Origin: a virus
IMG/VR virus record: IMGVR_UViG_3300035704_000020
Coordinates: 1-25,626 of that record
Direction: 5' to 3' (one strand)
Length of the DNA stretch: 25,626 bases
Positions 12,930-20,601 of the stretch are shown here, piece after piece. How positions within the stretch are numbered: the stretch's first letter is position 1; each line of letters begins with the position of its first letter. Position numbers and translations under genes: made by a program. The notes beneath the pieces were generated by a model. It worked only from the letters and a program-made list of their open reading frames with translations, searched no databases and was not told the DNA's origin.

Positions 12930-14480
12930 ATGAGCCTCGCCGCCGCCCTCAACCCCCTCCGCTGGTTCAGCCGCCGGCCCGCCGGCCCGCCGCCGGTCAG
13001 CAACGGCCGCAACCGGCGCATGCTCCGCGCCCGCTTCGACTCGCAGTTCACCACCCCCGACAACCAGAACCACTGGGCCCTGGCCGATGCGATGAGCATC
13101 GACGCCTCGGCCAACTGGATGGTGCGCCGGCAACTGAGGATGCGGGCGCGGTATGAGTACCACAACAACTCGTGGCTGATGGGCATGGCCCAGACGCTGG
13201 CCAACTACGTCGTGGGCACCGGTCCCCGGCTGCAGATGACCACGCCGAACAAGGCGATGAACGCGGCCATCGAAGACGCCTGGAAGGAATGGGGCAAGCA
13301 AGTGCGGCTCCCCCGGACGCTGCGGAGCCTGCGCGCCGCCCGCGTCTACAACGGCGAATCGTTCGCCCTGCTGCGCACCAACCCCGGGTTGCACCACCCG
13401 GTCAAGATGGACCTGTTCGAGATCGAATGCGACCAGGTCACCAGCCCGCTTTTCGGGATGTACCCGGCGCAGTACCCCGACCAGTTCTTCGACGGGGTCG
13501 TGTTGGACACGTTCGGCCGGCCGCAGGAGTACCACATCCTGCGCCAGCACCCGGGCGCGTTCGGGGCGTTCGTCATCATGGGCTACGAGTTCGACCGCTG
13601 GCCGGCGCGCTACGTGCTGCACGACTTCAAGCAGATCCGCCCCGGCCAGCAGCGCGGCGTCCCCGAGGTCGCCCCGGCCCTGGACAAGTTCGGCCACCTG
13701 CGCCGCTACGGCAAGGCCGTGCTCGGGGCCGCCGAGACGGCCGCCGACTTCAACGCCGTCGTCAAGAGCGAGGCGCCGGCCGAGGCCGGCGGGGACGAGG
13801 TGAGCCCGATGGACACCATCGAGCTGCGCGACGGCATGGCCACGGTGCTGCCCCCCGGCTACGACCTCGGCCAGGTCAAGGCCGAGCAGCCGGTGACGAC
13901 TTACGACACTTACACCAACGCGGTGCTGAGCGAGATCGGCCGCTGCCTGGACGTGCCGCTGTTCTTCCTCACCCTCGACGCGCGGCTCGCCAACATGGCC
14001 AGTGCGTACGTCGTCAGCCAGACCTTCAGCCGCGCCGTGCAGGTCGATCGCTCCGGCTACGAGGACCTGCTCGACCGCGTCCTGGACGAGTTCCTCACCG
14101 AGGCGGTGCGGGTCCCCGGCTACCTACCCAAGGACCTCCCGGCGTCGTTCGACCACGTCTGGCGCTGGTCGCGGCTGGGCCAGCACGGGGACCCCAACAA
14201 GGTGGCCAACGCCCAGAAGACGCGGATCCAGTCCGGCGTCTCCAGCATCCCGCTGGAGGCCGCCGAGGACGGGTACGACTGGGAAGAGGTGCAGGCGTCC
14301 AACGCCAAGTCGCTGGGCATGAGCCTGGACGAGTACCGGGCCATGCTCCGCCAGTTCCTCTTCGCCGCCAGCGGCAACCCCGCCCCGGCCGCACTGGACG
14401 AAGAACCCGACCCCGTGCCCGACGGCACCCCCGACCCGGTGCGGCAGGGGGGCTACGAACCCGACGCATTCGAGCCATGA
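12930..14480 (+). CDS. Portal protein (lambda gpB-type)
   Basis: At 516 residues it is close to the usual portal length. The N-terminus is basic (PLRWFSRRPAG). The region about 65-100 has the typical portal pattern of a charged helix, then YHNNSWLMGMAQTLANYVVG and a VGTGPRLQ turn. A DxxxIExDQV-like segment follows near 165, and a GVPEVAPAL clamp-region motif near 230. The C-terminus (about 480-516) is acidic and Pro-rich and looks disordered. The dodecameric portal would form the DNA channel at one capsid vertex and dock TerL. The gene ends in an ATGA overlap with the protease/capsid fusion, which enforces coupling. Confidence 0.88.
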   Translation: MSLAAALNPLRWFSRRPAGPPPVSNGRNRRMLRARFDSQFTTPDNQNHWALADAMSIDASANWMVRRQLRMRARYEYHNNSWLMGMAQTLANYVVGTGPRLQMTTPNKAMNAAIEDAWKEWGKQVRLPRTLRSLRAARVYNGESFALLRTNPGLHHPVKMDLFEIECDQVTSPLFGMYPAQYPDQFFDGVVLDTFGRPQEYHILRQHPGAFGAFVIMGYEFDRWPARYVLHDFKQIRPGQQRGVPEVAPALDKFGHLRRYGKAVLGAAETAADFNAVVKSEAPAEAGGDEVSPMDTIELRDGMATVLPPGYDLGQVKAEQPVTTYDTYTNAVLSEIGRCLDVPLFFLTLDARLANMASAYVVSQTFSRAVQVDRSGYEDLLDRVLDEFLTEAVRVPGYLPKDLPASFDHVWRWSRLGQHGDPNKVANAQKTRIQSGVSSIPLEAAEDGYDWEEVQASNAKSLGMSLDEYRAMLRQFLFAASGNPAPAALDEEPDPVPDGTPDPVRQGGYEPDAFEP

Positions 14481-16807
14481 ACCACCTGCCACCCATCCGC
14501 GCCGCCAAGGCCCCCAAGACGGTCCGCGGCATGACGCTCAGCTTCACCGCCCCGGTCACGATCAAGGCGGCCGCGCCCGGGCCCGACGGCCGGCCCCCGC
14601 TGCCCCCGACGTTCACGATGGACGCCTACACCGGCGGCCCGATGAACCTGGAGGGGTGGGACTACCCGGTCGTCGTGGACCTGACCGGCATCGAGGGGCT
14701 CGACCAGTCGCGGCCGACGCTGCGCGACCACGACCCGAGCCTCATCGTCGGCCACACCACCGACACCGGCGTCCAGGACGGCAAGCTCAAGGCCGCCGGC
14801 GTCGTCAGCGGCCACGGACCGCACGTGGACGAGGTGGTCAACTCCGGCACCAACGGCTTCCCGTGGCAGGCGTCGATCGGCGCCACCACGCTCCAAAACC
14901 AGTTCGTCCCCGCGGGACAGACGGCCGACGCCAACGGCCGCACCTTCGAGGGCCCGATCAACATCGCCCGGAGCACGGCGCTGGGCGAGATTTCATTCGT
15001 GGCACTGGGCGCCGACGGCAATACCAGCGCCCACATCGCGGCCAAAGCCGCAAGGAAAGACACTATGGATTTCAACGCATGGCTGGCCGCGAAGGGTTTC
15101 ACGGCCGACAAGCTGACCGGCGAGCAGGCGAAGGCGATGAAGGCGGCGTACGACGCCGAGTGCAAGGCCGCGGAGGCGGCCAAGGAGAGCGCCGAGGGCG
15201 ACCCGCCCGACGGCGACGAGGAGGACGATGAGGACGAGGAGGAGGAAGACGACAAGGACGACAAGGACGCGAAGGCCGCCAAGGCGTCGAGGAAGGCCGG
15301 GAAGGGCGGCAAGGGCGCGGCTCGACTGAGCTCGTCGAAGTCCATCCGCGCCGCCGCCGCACCGGCCGACGTGCGCAAGCAGGTCCGCGCCGCCGCCCTG
15401 GCGGAAACCCAACGCCTGACCGCCGTGCGCAAGGCCGCGGCCGGGCACCCGGAGATCGAGGCCAAGGCCATCGAGCAGGGGTGGGACGCGGAGCGGACGG
15501 AGCTGGAGGCCCTGCGCGCCAGCCGGCCAAGCGCCGCCGGCCCCAACGGACAGTTCGGCATCAACACCGGCGCCGCCCGGGAGGTGACGCCCGAGATCGT
15601 GGCCGCCGCGGCCGCCACCGCCGGCGGGGTGGCCGAGAAGTACGCCTTCCAGGGCCTGAGCGACCGGCAGAAGGAGATCGCCGCCAGCCGGCCGCTGCGC
15701 CGCCTCACCATCTTCGGCCTGTGCCAGATGATCGCCGCCGCCCACGGCCAGCCGATCCACGCCAGCCGCATGGACGACGACGTGATCCGGCACATGTTCA
15801 CGATCGAGCGGTCCGCCGGCCCGAACATCCGCGCCGACGCCGGCACCGGCTACTCGACCATGAGCCTGTCGGGCGTCACCGAGAACATCCTCAACAAGTC
15901 GATGCTGCAGGCCTACGGCACCGTCCCCAGCGTGGTGCCGGACATCGCCTACCAGACCGACACCAACGACTTCAAGCAGTTCAAGCGCTACCGTCTGACC
16001 GCCGCCGGGGACTTCGCCCAGGTCGGGCCCAACGGCGAGCTGAAGAACCTGAGCCTGCAGGACGAGAGCTACCCCAACCAGGTGACGACCCGGGGCAACG
16101 TCGTCGTCGTCGGCCGCGAGCTGCTGGTGAACGACGACATGGGTGCCCTGACGGAGATCCCCACCATCATCGGCCGCAAGGCGGCGCTCGCCAGGGAGAA
16201 GGCCGTCTTCACCACCCTCTCCACCGCCACCAGCACCGTGGCCCCGGGCGCCAGCACCGGCCAGGCCGCCAACGGCTTCAACTTCTTCTCCACCGGCGCC
16301 AAGAACTACCTCAGCGGCGGCGGCTCCGCCCTGTCGATTTCCGCCCTCACCAGCGCGGTGCAGAAGTTCCTCGAGCAGAAGGACGCGAACGGCGACCCGA
16401 TCATGGTCAACCCGGACCGGCTGCTGCTGCCGCCGGCGCTGCTGGCCACCGGCAAGAACCTATTCAACGGCGCGAGCATCGTGGTGGGGGCCCTGGGCTC
16501 GACCGCCAGCAAGAGCCTGGACCCGAACTTCAACACCCACGCCGGAAACTACAAGCCCCTCAGTTCGCCGTGGCTCGGGGCCGCCTCGCCCATCGCCGGC
16601 GGCTCGGACACCGGCTGGTACCTGCTGCCCAACCCCGAGGGCGGCTTCGCCGTGGTGCAGGTGGGCTACCTGCGCGGCCAGCGCTCCCCGGTCATCGAGC
16701 GCGGAGAGGCCAACTTCAACACCCTCGGCATCGCCATGCGGTGCTTCTACGACTTCGGCGTCGCCCTGCACGACTACCGCTGCGGCACCTACTCCGCCGG
16801 GGCGTAA
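14477..16807 (+). CDS. Prohead protease-scaffold-major capsid protein fusion
   Basis: The 776-residue polypeptide starts in the portal stop (ATGA). Residues 1-196 are a prohead protease of the S78/U35 type, with His85 in LRDHDPSLIVGH and Ser133 in FPWQASIGA as likely catalytic residues. It ends in the family-typical EISFVALGADGNTS. Residues 197-355 are a scaffold-like delta region: helical, with a long Asp/Glu run (about 235-260) and a Lys/Ala-rich stretch. Residues 355-776 are an HK97-fold major capsid protein of the Mu gpT-like type (MSLSGVTENILNKSM, then KQFKRYRLTAAGDF). Such fusions are known in some phages. Autocleavage should release the capsid subunit. A good internal start at 15065 may make the scaffold-capsid part separately. 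Confidence 0.9.
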   Translation: MNHLPPIRAAKAPKTVRGMTLSFTAPVTIKAAAPGPDGRPPLPPTFTMDAYTGGPMNLEGWDYPVVVDLTGIEGLDQSRPTLRDHDPSLIVGHTTDTGVQDGKLKAAGVVSGHGPHVDEVVNSGTNGFPWQASIGATTLQNQFVPAGQTADANGRTFEGPINIARSTALGEISFVALGADGNTSAHIAAKAARKDTMDFNAWLAAKGFTADKLTGEQAKAMKAAYDAECKAAEAAKESAEGDPPDGDEEDDEDEEEEDDKDDKDAKAAKASRKAGKGGKGAARLSSSKSIRAAAAPADVRKQVRAAALAETQRLTAVRKAAAGHPEIEAKAIEQGWDAERTELEALRASRPSAAGPNGQFGINTGAAREVTPEIVAAAAATAGGVAEKYAFQGLSDRQKEIAASRPLRRLTIFGLCQMIAAAHGQPIHASRMDDDVIRHMFTIERSAGPNIRADAGTGYSTMSLSGVTENILNKSMLQAYGTVPSVVPDIAYQTDTNDFKQFKRYRLTAAGDFAQVGPNGELKNLSLQDESYPNQVTTRGNVVVVGRELLVNDDMGALTEIPTIIGRKAALAREKAVFTTLSTATSTVAPGASTGQAANGFNFFSTGAKNYLSGGGSALSISALTSAVQKFLEQKDANGDPIMVNPDRLLLPPALLATGKNLFNGASIVVGALGSTASKSLDPNFNTHAGNYKPLSSPWLGAASPIAGGSDTGWYLLPNPEGGFAVVQVGYLRGQRSPVIERGEANFNTLGIAMRCFYDFGVALHDYRCGTYSAGA
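15052..15067 (+). promoter_or_regulatory. Internal ribosome binding site and in-frame ATG (codon 197)
   Basis: AAGGA (15052-15056) lies 8 bases before an in-frame ATG (15065-15067), exactly at the protease-scaffold boundary. Initiation here would give a 580-residue scaffold-capsid product without the protease, analogous to nested lambda C/Nu3. The sequence supports it well; use in vivo is unknown. Confidence 0.55.
15316..15343. repeat. 28-bp interspersed repeat, copy 2 (inside protease/capsid fusion)
   Basis: This stretch is identical to 1926-1953 except for T at 15335. It encodes AARLSSSKS in the low-complexity scaffold/linker region of the fusion, where an insertion would be tolerated. The short dyad CTCGAC/GTCGAAG around TGAGCTC is better conserved in this copy. 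Confidence 0.75.
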
Positions 16808-16832
16808 CGACATCCACCGGGGCGTAACGACA
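16797..16832 (+). repeat. 16-bp tandem repeat spanning the capsid stop codon
   Basis: ccggggcgtaacgaca occurs at 16797-16812 and again at 16817-16832, a 20-bp period. The first copy contains the TAA stop of the capsid gene. The second lies in the 82-bp leader of the next gene, which has its own GGAG at 16878. It looks like a local duplication. Confidence 0.8.
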
Positions 16833-16889
16833 CCCGCCAACCGCGTGACTTCCGACTGACCTGCGACCTCTGACCTCTGGAGCGCGACC

Positions 16890-17540
16890 ATGACCTTCAA
16901 CCCCAAGGTGGCCCTGAACTCGGGCCAGACCCAGAACATCGACTACACGCCCGGCTCGGCCGTCGGCGCCGGCGACGTGGAGATCATCAACGCCATCGCC
17001 TACTTCGCCCAGCGCGACATCGCCGCCAACGTGCTCGGCTCGCTCGTCTACAGCGGCGGCGTCTGGCAGGGCAACAAGGCGGCCGGCGCGATCGCCGCCG
17101 GCGACGCCATCTTCTACAACACCACCGGCAACCCCAACGTCGGCACCGCCAGCACCGGCGCCTTCAACAACACCGGCACCGGCACCTTCGCCGGCTACGC
17201 CGTGGCCGCGGCGCTGACCGGCGATCAGTACGTCTACTTCGTCAAGGCCAACGCCCCGGGGGGCACCCTCCGCGCCGTCTCCGGGCAGCAGACCACCGTC
17301 GCGGCCGCGGACACGGTCGTCACCGGCTTGACCAAAGTGGTGGCCGTCGTCGCCTCCCTCGACTCCGACCCGACCGACAACCCCGAATGGGCGTCGGCCA
17401 CGATCGGCGACCAGGCCGGCTCGCCGGCGGCGGGCAGCGTCATCATCAAGACCTGGCAGAACACGTCCGGCACCGACCCGACGCCGGTGGCCGCCACGAC
17501 CTTCAGCAAGAAGGTCAACTGGGTCGCCTACGGGTACTGA
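16890..17540 (+). CDS. Head decoration-like protein
   Basis: This encodes 216 residues from an ATG with ggag upstream. The N-terminal half (about 1-120) has the strand pattern of capsid cement proteins of the DUF2190 kind (AYFAQRDIAANVLGSLVYSG, then AIAAGDAIFYNTTGNPNVG). The C-terminal half (about 128-216) is a second beta domain (VTGLTKVVAVVASLDS, then GSVIIKTWQN, then KVNWVAYGY) of a type that occurs alone or fused in phage virion proteins. It would bind the capsid surface at high copy number. The unusual 82-bp leader and position right after the capsid gene fit high expression. I see no signal peptide. Confidence 0.65.
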   Translation: MTFNPKVALNSGQTQNIDYTPGSAVGAGDVEIINAIAYFAQRDIAANVLGSLVYSGGVWQGNKAAGAIAAGDAIFYNTTGNPNVGTASTGAFNNTGTGTFAGYAVAAALTGDQYVYFVKANAPGGTLRAVSGQQTTVAAADTVVTGLTKVVAVVASLDSDPTDNPEWASATIGDQAGSPAAGSVIIKTWQNTSGTDPTPVAATTFSKKVNWVAYGY

Positions 17541-17624
17541 CCCACGTGGGCCGGCGGGGCGGCGGTGCTGACCTTCACCGCCCGCCCTGCCTCACGCGGC
17601 CCCGCGCCACGGACCCATGGATCC

Positions 17625-18014
17625 ATGGACCTGCTCGCCCAAGGATCGGCCTGGCTCCAGGCCACGCGCACGCAGTACGCCACGCAGTGCGTGACGTACC
17701 TCCGCGGCGCCTCGGCCGTCACCGTGCCGGCCACGATCGGCAGGACCGGCTACGAGCAGTCCACCGAGGACGGGCTCACGGTCCGGGCCGAGGTGCGCGA
17801 CTACCTCATCAACGTCGCGGACCTGGTGCTGGACGACGTGCCGGCCCAGCCCAAGCAGGGCGACCGGATCGCGGAAGGCGACCCGGCAACCGGTCGCGTC
17901 TTCGAGGTGATGAGCGGCGCCGGAGAGGGCCCCTGGCGCTACTCCGACGCCTATCGCACGGTCTACCGGATCCACGCCAAGGCCGTGGGGACGGCCGGCA
18001 CGCCCATCCCCTAA
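17625..18014 (+). CDS. Head-tail connector / joining protein (putative)
   Basis: The ATG at 17625 gives 129 residues (MDLLAQGSAWLQATR); the frame opens at a GTG at 17565, but that extension is Pro/Arg-rich and unconvincing. The protein is mostly beta with conserved-looking blocks: TYLRGASAVTVPATIGRT, then VRDYLINVADLVLDD, then QGDRIAEGDPATGRVFEVM and PWRYSDAYRTVYRIHAKAVG. I recognise this as a common phage protein lying between capsid and tail genes, usually taken as a connector or stopper. The evidence is position plus recalled pattern; the precise role is inferred. Confidence 0.6.
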   Translation: MDLLAQGSAWLQATRTQYATQCVTYLRGASAVTVPATIGRTGYEQSTEDGLTVRAEVRDYLINVADLVLDDVPAQPKQGDRIAEGDPATGRVFEVMSGAGEGPWRYSDAYRTVYRIHAKAVGTAGTPIP

Positions 18015-18039
18015 AGACCCTCACCCGGAGCCCTGACCC

Positions 18040-18540
18040 ATGCCGCTACCGACCAGCTCGCAGCGGGCGGCGATCGCCGACGCGGTCGCCGCCGCCCTGA
18101 CCGGCGCCCCGGGCGGCACGTTCGTCGAGCCGGTGACGGTCGCCGTGCGGAAGTACCTGCCGGCGGCCGAGCTGGAGGACCTGGCGAACCTGACCGTCAC
18201 CGTGGTCCCCATGGGCCCGGAGGAGCGGAGCATCGCCAGCCGGGGCAAGACCTGGCGGGACTTCACCGTGCAGGTGGGCGTGCAGAGGCGACTGACCCAG
18301 GCCTGCGCCCCGGACGACCCGGCGGGCAACCCCGAGCTGGACGAGCTGGCCCTGCTGACGGAGCAGATCGCGGGCTACTTCGAGCCCGACTACGGGGCCT
18401 CGCCGCCCCGGGACGGCTCCCTCGGCACCACGGCGGCCGTCTGGGTCAAGACCGCCTGCGACCCCCTCTATGACGTGGACCACCTGCTGAGCAAGCGCGT
18501 CTTCACCGGCGTCGTGCATCTGACCTTCCGGCGCCAGTGA
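18040..18540 (+). CDS. Tail terminator / tail completion protein (putative)
   Basis: This 166-residue protein begins with a helix (SQRAAIADAVAAALTGAP). A beta-rich body follows (EPVTVAVRKYLPAAELEDL, then LTVTVVPMGPEERSIASRG, then DFTVQVGVQRRL). A charged helix (ELDELALLTEQIAGYFE) and a final strand (FTGVVHLTFRRQ) complete it. This alpha-beta order matches the lambda gpU-like tail terminators that cap the tail tube at the head joint. It lies directly before the tail tube gene, as expected. Identity is by fold pattern and order. Confidence 0.6.
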   Translation: MPLPTSSQRAAIADAVAAALTGAPGGTFVEPVTVAVRKYLPAAELEDLANLTVTVVPMGPEERSIASRGKTWRDFTVQVGVQRRLTQACAPDDPAGNPELDELALLTEQIAGYFEPDYGASPPRDGSLGTTAAVWVKTACDPLYDVDHLLSKRVFTGVVHLTFRRQ

Positions 18541-18549
18541 GCGCCGGCC

Positions 18550-18581
18550 AAGCAACCCAAACCTAAGCAACCCAAGCAACC
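18550..18581 (+). repeat. Triplicated AAGCAACC(C) leader of tail tube gene
   Basis: AAGCAACCC occurs at 18550-18558 and 18565-18573, and AAGCAACC at 18574-18581, inside the 53-bp gap before the tail tube gene. The purine- and CA-rich, G-poor stretch would be an unstructured leader. It is followed by cggag (18583-18587) as ribosome binding site. Confidence 0.6.
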
Positions 18582-18593
18582 ACGGAGCAAGCC

Positions 18594-19088
18594 ATGTTCT
18601 CACTCGGCTTCCAGGGCGCCCTCTACTACCTCACCGCGACCCACACCCGCGCGAGCTGGGGCACGACCGGCGCCGGCGGCATCACCACCGGCACCCTGCC
18701 GGCCAACCTGACGCTGATCCCCAACGTGATCGACGTGACCCTGCCCCTCGACGGCAACAAGGTCAAGCTGACCACCCGCGCCGGCGGGGGCTTCGCCGCC
18801 TCCGCCCCCGGGATCATCGATGGCGACTTCACGATCAGCCAGGTCTACGACCCCACCGACCCCCTCTACCTCGCAATGGTCGCGGCGCTGCTGAATCGCA
18901 GCGTGCAGGCGCTGGCCATCCTGGACCACCTCGCCAGCACCGTGGGCGCCACCGGCATATATGCGGATTTCTGCTGCACCAAGATCGAGAAGACCGAGCC
19001 GGTGGAGGACAAGCAGATGGTGACGTATAGCGTCGCGTTCGGCTACAGCGCCGTCCCGCCCCAGGTCGTGCAGGTCAGTGGCTCATAA
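18594..19088 (+). CDS. Major tail tube protein
   Basis: This encodes 164 residues from an ATG with cggag upstream. The beta-rich sequence (LTLIPNVIDVTLPLDGNKVK, then FTISQVYDPTDPLYLAMVAALLN) and the end (QMVTYSVAFGYSAVPPQVVQ) match tail tube proteins of long-tailed phages. Length and position between the tail terminator and the chaperone pair fit. It would polymerise around the tape measure. The distinctive repeat-rich leader suggests strong translation. Only one tail tube-like gene and no sheath gene is seen, so a non-contractile tail is likely. Confidence 0.72.
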   Translation: MFSLGFQGALYYLTATHTRASWGTTGAGGITTGTLPANLTLIPNVIDVTLPLDGNKVKLTTRAGGGFAASAPGIIDGDFTISQVYDPTDPLYLAMVAALLNRSVQALAILDHLASTVGATGIYADFCCTKIEKTEPVEDKQMVTYSVAFGYSAVPPQVVQVSGS

Positions 19089-19127
19089 CTAAAGGGGCAA
19101 GGTGTACCCAGATCCCGAGGAAATGAC

Positions 19128-19583
19128 GTGAAGAGTTTCAAGGACGCCAACGGCCGCGACTGGACGGTCGCGGTCACCATCGACAGCATCAAGCGCGTCC
19201 GCGCCCTGTGCGGCGTGGACCTGCTGAAGGTGGTGGAGGACGGCTGCAAGCTGCTCCGCCAACTGTCCGACGACGCGGTCCTGCTGGTGGACGTGCTCTA
19301 CGCGCTGTGCAAACCCGAGGCCGACGCCGACGGCGTGAGCGACGCGCAGTTCGGCGCGGCGATGGCCGGCGACGCCATCCTCGACGGCTTCAACGCCGTG
19401 GTGGAGGACACGACCGATTTTTTCCCGCGGGCCCGCCGGGAGCAGCTCCGGGCGCTGCTGGGCAAGATCCGGGAGGCGGGCGAGCTGATGGACCGGGACC
19501 TGTCCGAGGCGCTGGCGGGGATCGACCCGGCCCAGATCCTCAAGGCCGGGCGTGCCGAAATGCGGCGCAAGTCGAAGCGCTGA
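19128..19583 (+). CDS. Tail assembly chaperone, G-like
   Basis: The GTG start, 7 bases after gagg (19117-19120), gives 151 residues. The protein has an N-terminal beta part (KSFKDANGRDWTVAVTID), then helices (KRVRALCGVDLLKVVED, then AGDAILDGFNAVVEDTTDFF), and a basic C-terminus (AEMRRKSKR). It corresponds to lambda gpG, which binds the tape measure protein before tube assembly. Codons 97-99 contain the slippery heptamer T_TTT_TTC, and the -1 frame is open from there to the end of the T-like ORF. The use of TTT for Phe is striking in a window where TTC dominates. Confidence 0.7.
   Translation: MKSFKDANGRDWTVAVTIDSIKRVRALCGVDLLKVVEDGCKLLRQLSDDAVLLVDVLYALCKPEADADGVSDAQFGAAMAGDAILDGFNAVVEDTTDFFPRARREQLRALLGKIREAGELMDRDLSEALAGIDPAQILKAGRAEMRRKSKR
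19418..19424 (+). promoter_or_regulatory. Candidate -1 ribosomal frameshift site T_TTT_TTC
   Basis: Zero-frame codons are GAT TTT TTC CCG, so the heptamer T TTT TTC fits the X XXY YYZ rule exactly. A -1 slip enters the frame that later encodes the T-like domain and is open to 19930, giving a fusion of about 267 residues. The intervening 50 or so residues would be Gly/Pro/Ala-rich. Confidence 0.5.
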
Positions 19584-19930
19584 TCTGGGAGCTCGCCGGC
19601 GTCGCCGGAGTAGACCCGTTCCCCCTGACGCTCCGCGAGCTGTGGCGGATGGCCGAGGGCCGGCTGCGGGCCGAGTGGGGCCAGACCTCCCTGACCGTCG
19701 CCGCCCTGGTCAATTCCAACCCCTTCCGCAAGGGGCCGCCGGTCACCCCCGACCAGTTCAACCCCTACGCCCCCAAACCGCAGCGCGACAGCAGCCCCGC
19801 GCCGCTGGCCCTGCTATGCAACATGCTGCTGGTCAGCCAGGGCCACAAGCCGTCCGTCCCCGTGCCCGGCCTCACGCCGGCGGCGCCATGCCCCACCTCG
19901 CAGACACCTTCGAGCGCGTCGCCGTCATAA
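19580..19930 (+). CDS. Tail assembly chaperone, T-like domain (frameshift product)
   Basis: The -1 frame after the G-like stop encodes ALIWELAGVAGVDPFPLTL, then RELWRMAEGRLRAEWGQTS and ALVNSNPFRKG, and then PDQFNPYAPKP. That is a clear match in pattern to the second half of phage tail assembly chaperones (lambda T region). No ATG, GTG or TTG stands near its beginning; the coordinate given is a CTG overlapping the G-like stop, and the first ATG (19649) is inside the domain. It is therefore probably made as a -1 frameshift fusion with the G-like protein. The slip site may be 19418-19424 or closer to the stop. Its 3' end overlaps the glycosyltransferase start at 19888. Confidence 0.62.
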   Translation: MIWELAGVAGVDPFPLTLRELWRMAEGRLRAEWGQTSLTVAALVNSNPFRKGPPVTPDQFNPYAPKPQRDSSPAPLALLCNMLLVSQGHKPSVPVPGLTPAAPCPTSQTPSSASPS

Positions 19931-20601
19931 ACCTGAACCGGCGACCGGAGCGGCTTGCACGGTTCAGGTCCGGCATCGACGCGGCCGGCTGGCCGTTCCG
20001 GCCGCCGGAAGTGTTCGACGCCATCGACGGCCGGACCCTCACCCCGCCCCCGACCTGGCAGGCTAGCGCCGGGGCCTACGGCTGCGCCCAGAGCCATGCC
20101 GAAGTGATTCGCCGGGCGATGGCCGACGGGGTCGCAAGCCTGCTGATCCTGGAGGACGACGCCTATATCGCCCGGCCGGGGACGTTCGGCGCGGACGCCG
20201 CCCGGTTCCTCTCCGCGGTGCCGGCGGACTGGGACGCTCTGTTCCTCGGCGGCGAGCACCTGAACCGCGACGGCAGCCCGCCGCCGGGACCCGTCGCGTC
20301 GGGCGTGGTGCGTTGCCACGATTGCGAGCGGTCGCACGCCTACGCGCTGCGCGGGCCGGCCCTGTCGCACGCCCTGGAAGTCATCCTCTCGGCATCGACC
20401 CACAAGGATCGCGCCCTCGGCCTGGCGCTGGGCCGCCTGCGGACCTACGCCGCCGAGCCGTTCCTGATCGGCCAGGACGAGGGGGTGAGCGACATCAACG
20501 GGCAGGAGCAGCGCCGCCGGTTGTGGCGCCTCGGCAGCTACGAACAACCCGACGCCGCCCGGCCGTGGCGACTGGCGGACGTTTACCCGAGACACCCGTG
20601 A
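19888..20601 (+). CDS. Family 25 glycosyltransferase inside the tail operon
   Basis: The ATG at 19888 gives 237 residues, typical of GT25 enzymes. The N-terminal block VAVINLNRRPERLARF (11-26), the block GAYGCAQSHAEVIRRA near 70, the DxD-like LLILEDDAYI (Glu89-Asp90-Asp91), and the C-terminal PFLIGQDEGVSDING are all characteristic of this LPS- and protein-glycosylating family. It would transfer a sugar from a nucleotide donor in the cytoplasm. It has no signal or membrane segment. It overlaps the T-like frame by 43 bp and the next gene by GTGA, so it is fully embedded in the tail transcript. Targets could be a virion protein or host surface glycan; neither is shown by sequence. Confidence 0.85.
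   Translation: MPHLADTFERVAVINLNRRPERLARFRSGIDAAGWPFRPPEVFDAIDGRTLTPPPTWQASAGAYGCAQSHAEVIRRAMADGVASLLILEDDAYIARPGTFGADAARFLSAVPADWDALFLGGEHLNRDGSPPPGPVASGVVRCHDCERSHAYALRGPALSHALEVILSASTHKDRALGLALGRLRTYAAEPFLIGQDEGVSDINGQEQRRRLWRLGSYEQPDAARPWRLADVYPRHP

Noticed and set aside
11907-13697. 596-codon minus-strand open frame across TerL and portal
   Set aside because: It spans two convincing plus-strand genes and has no recognisable motifs; it is a shadow frame.
13172-14476. 435-codon upstream extension of the protease/capsid frame
   Set aside because: It overlaps the portal gene in another frame, is Arg/Gly/Pro-rich, and the ATGA at 14477 is a far better start.
15481-16827. 448-codon second frame over the capsid domain
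   Set aside because: It is Arg/Gln/Pro-rich and lies over a clear capsid sequence; shadow frame.
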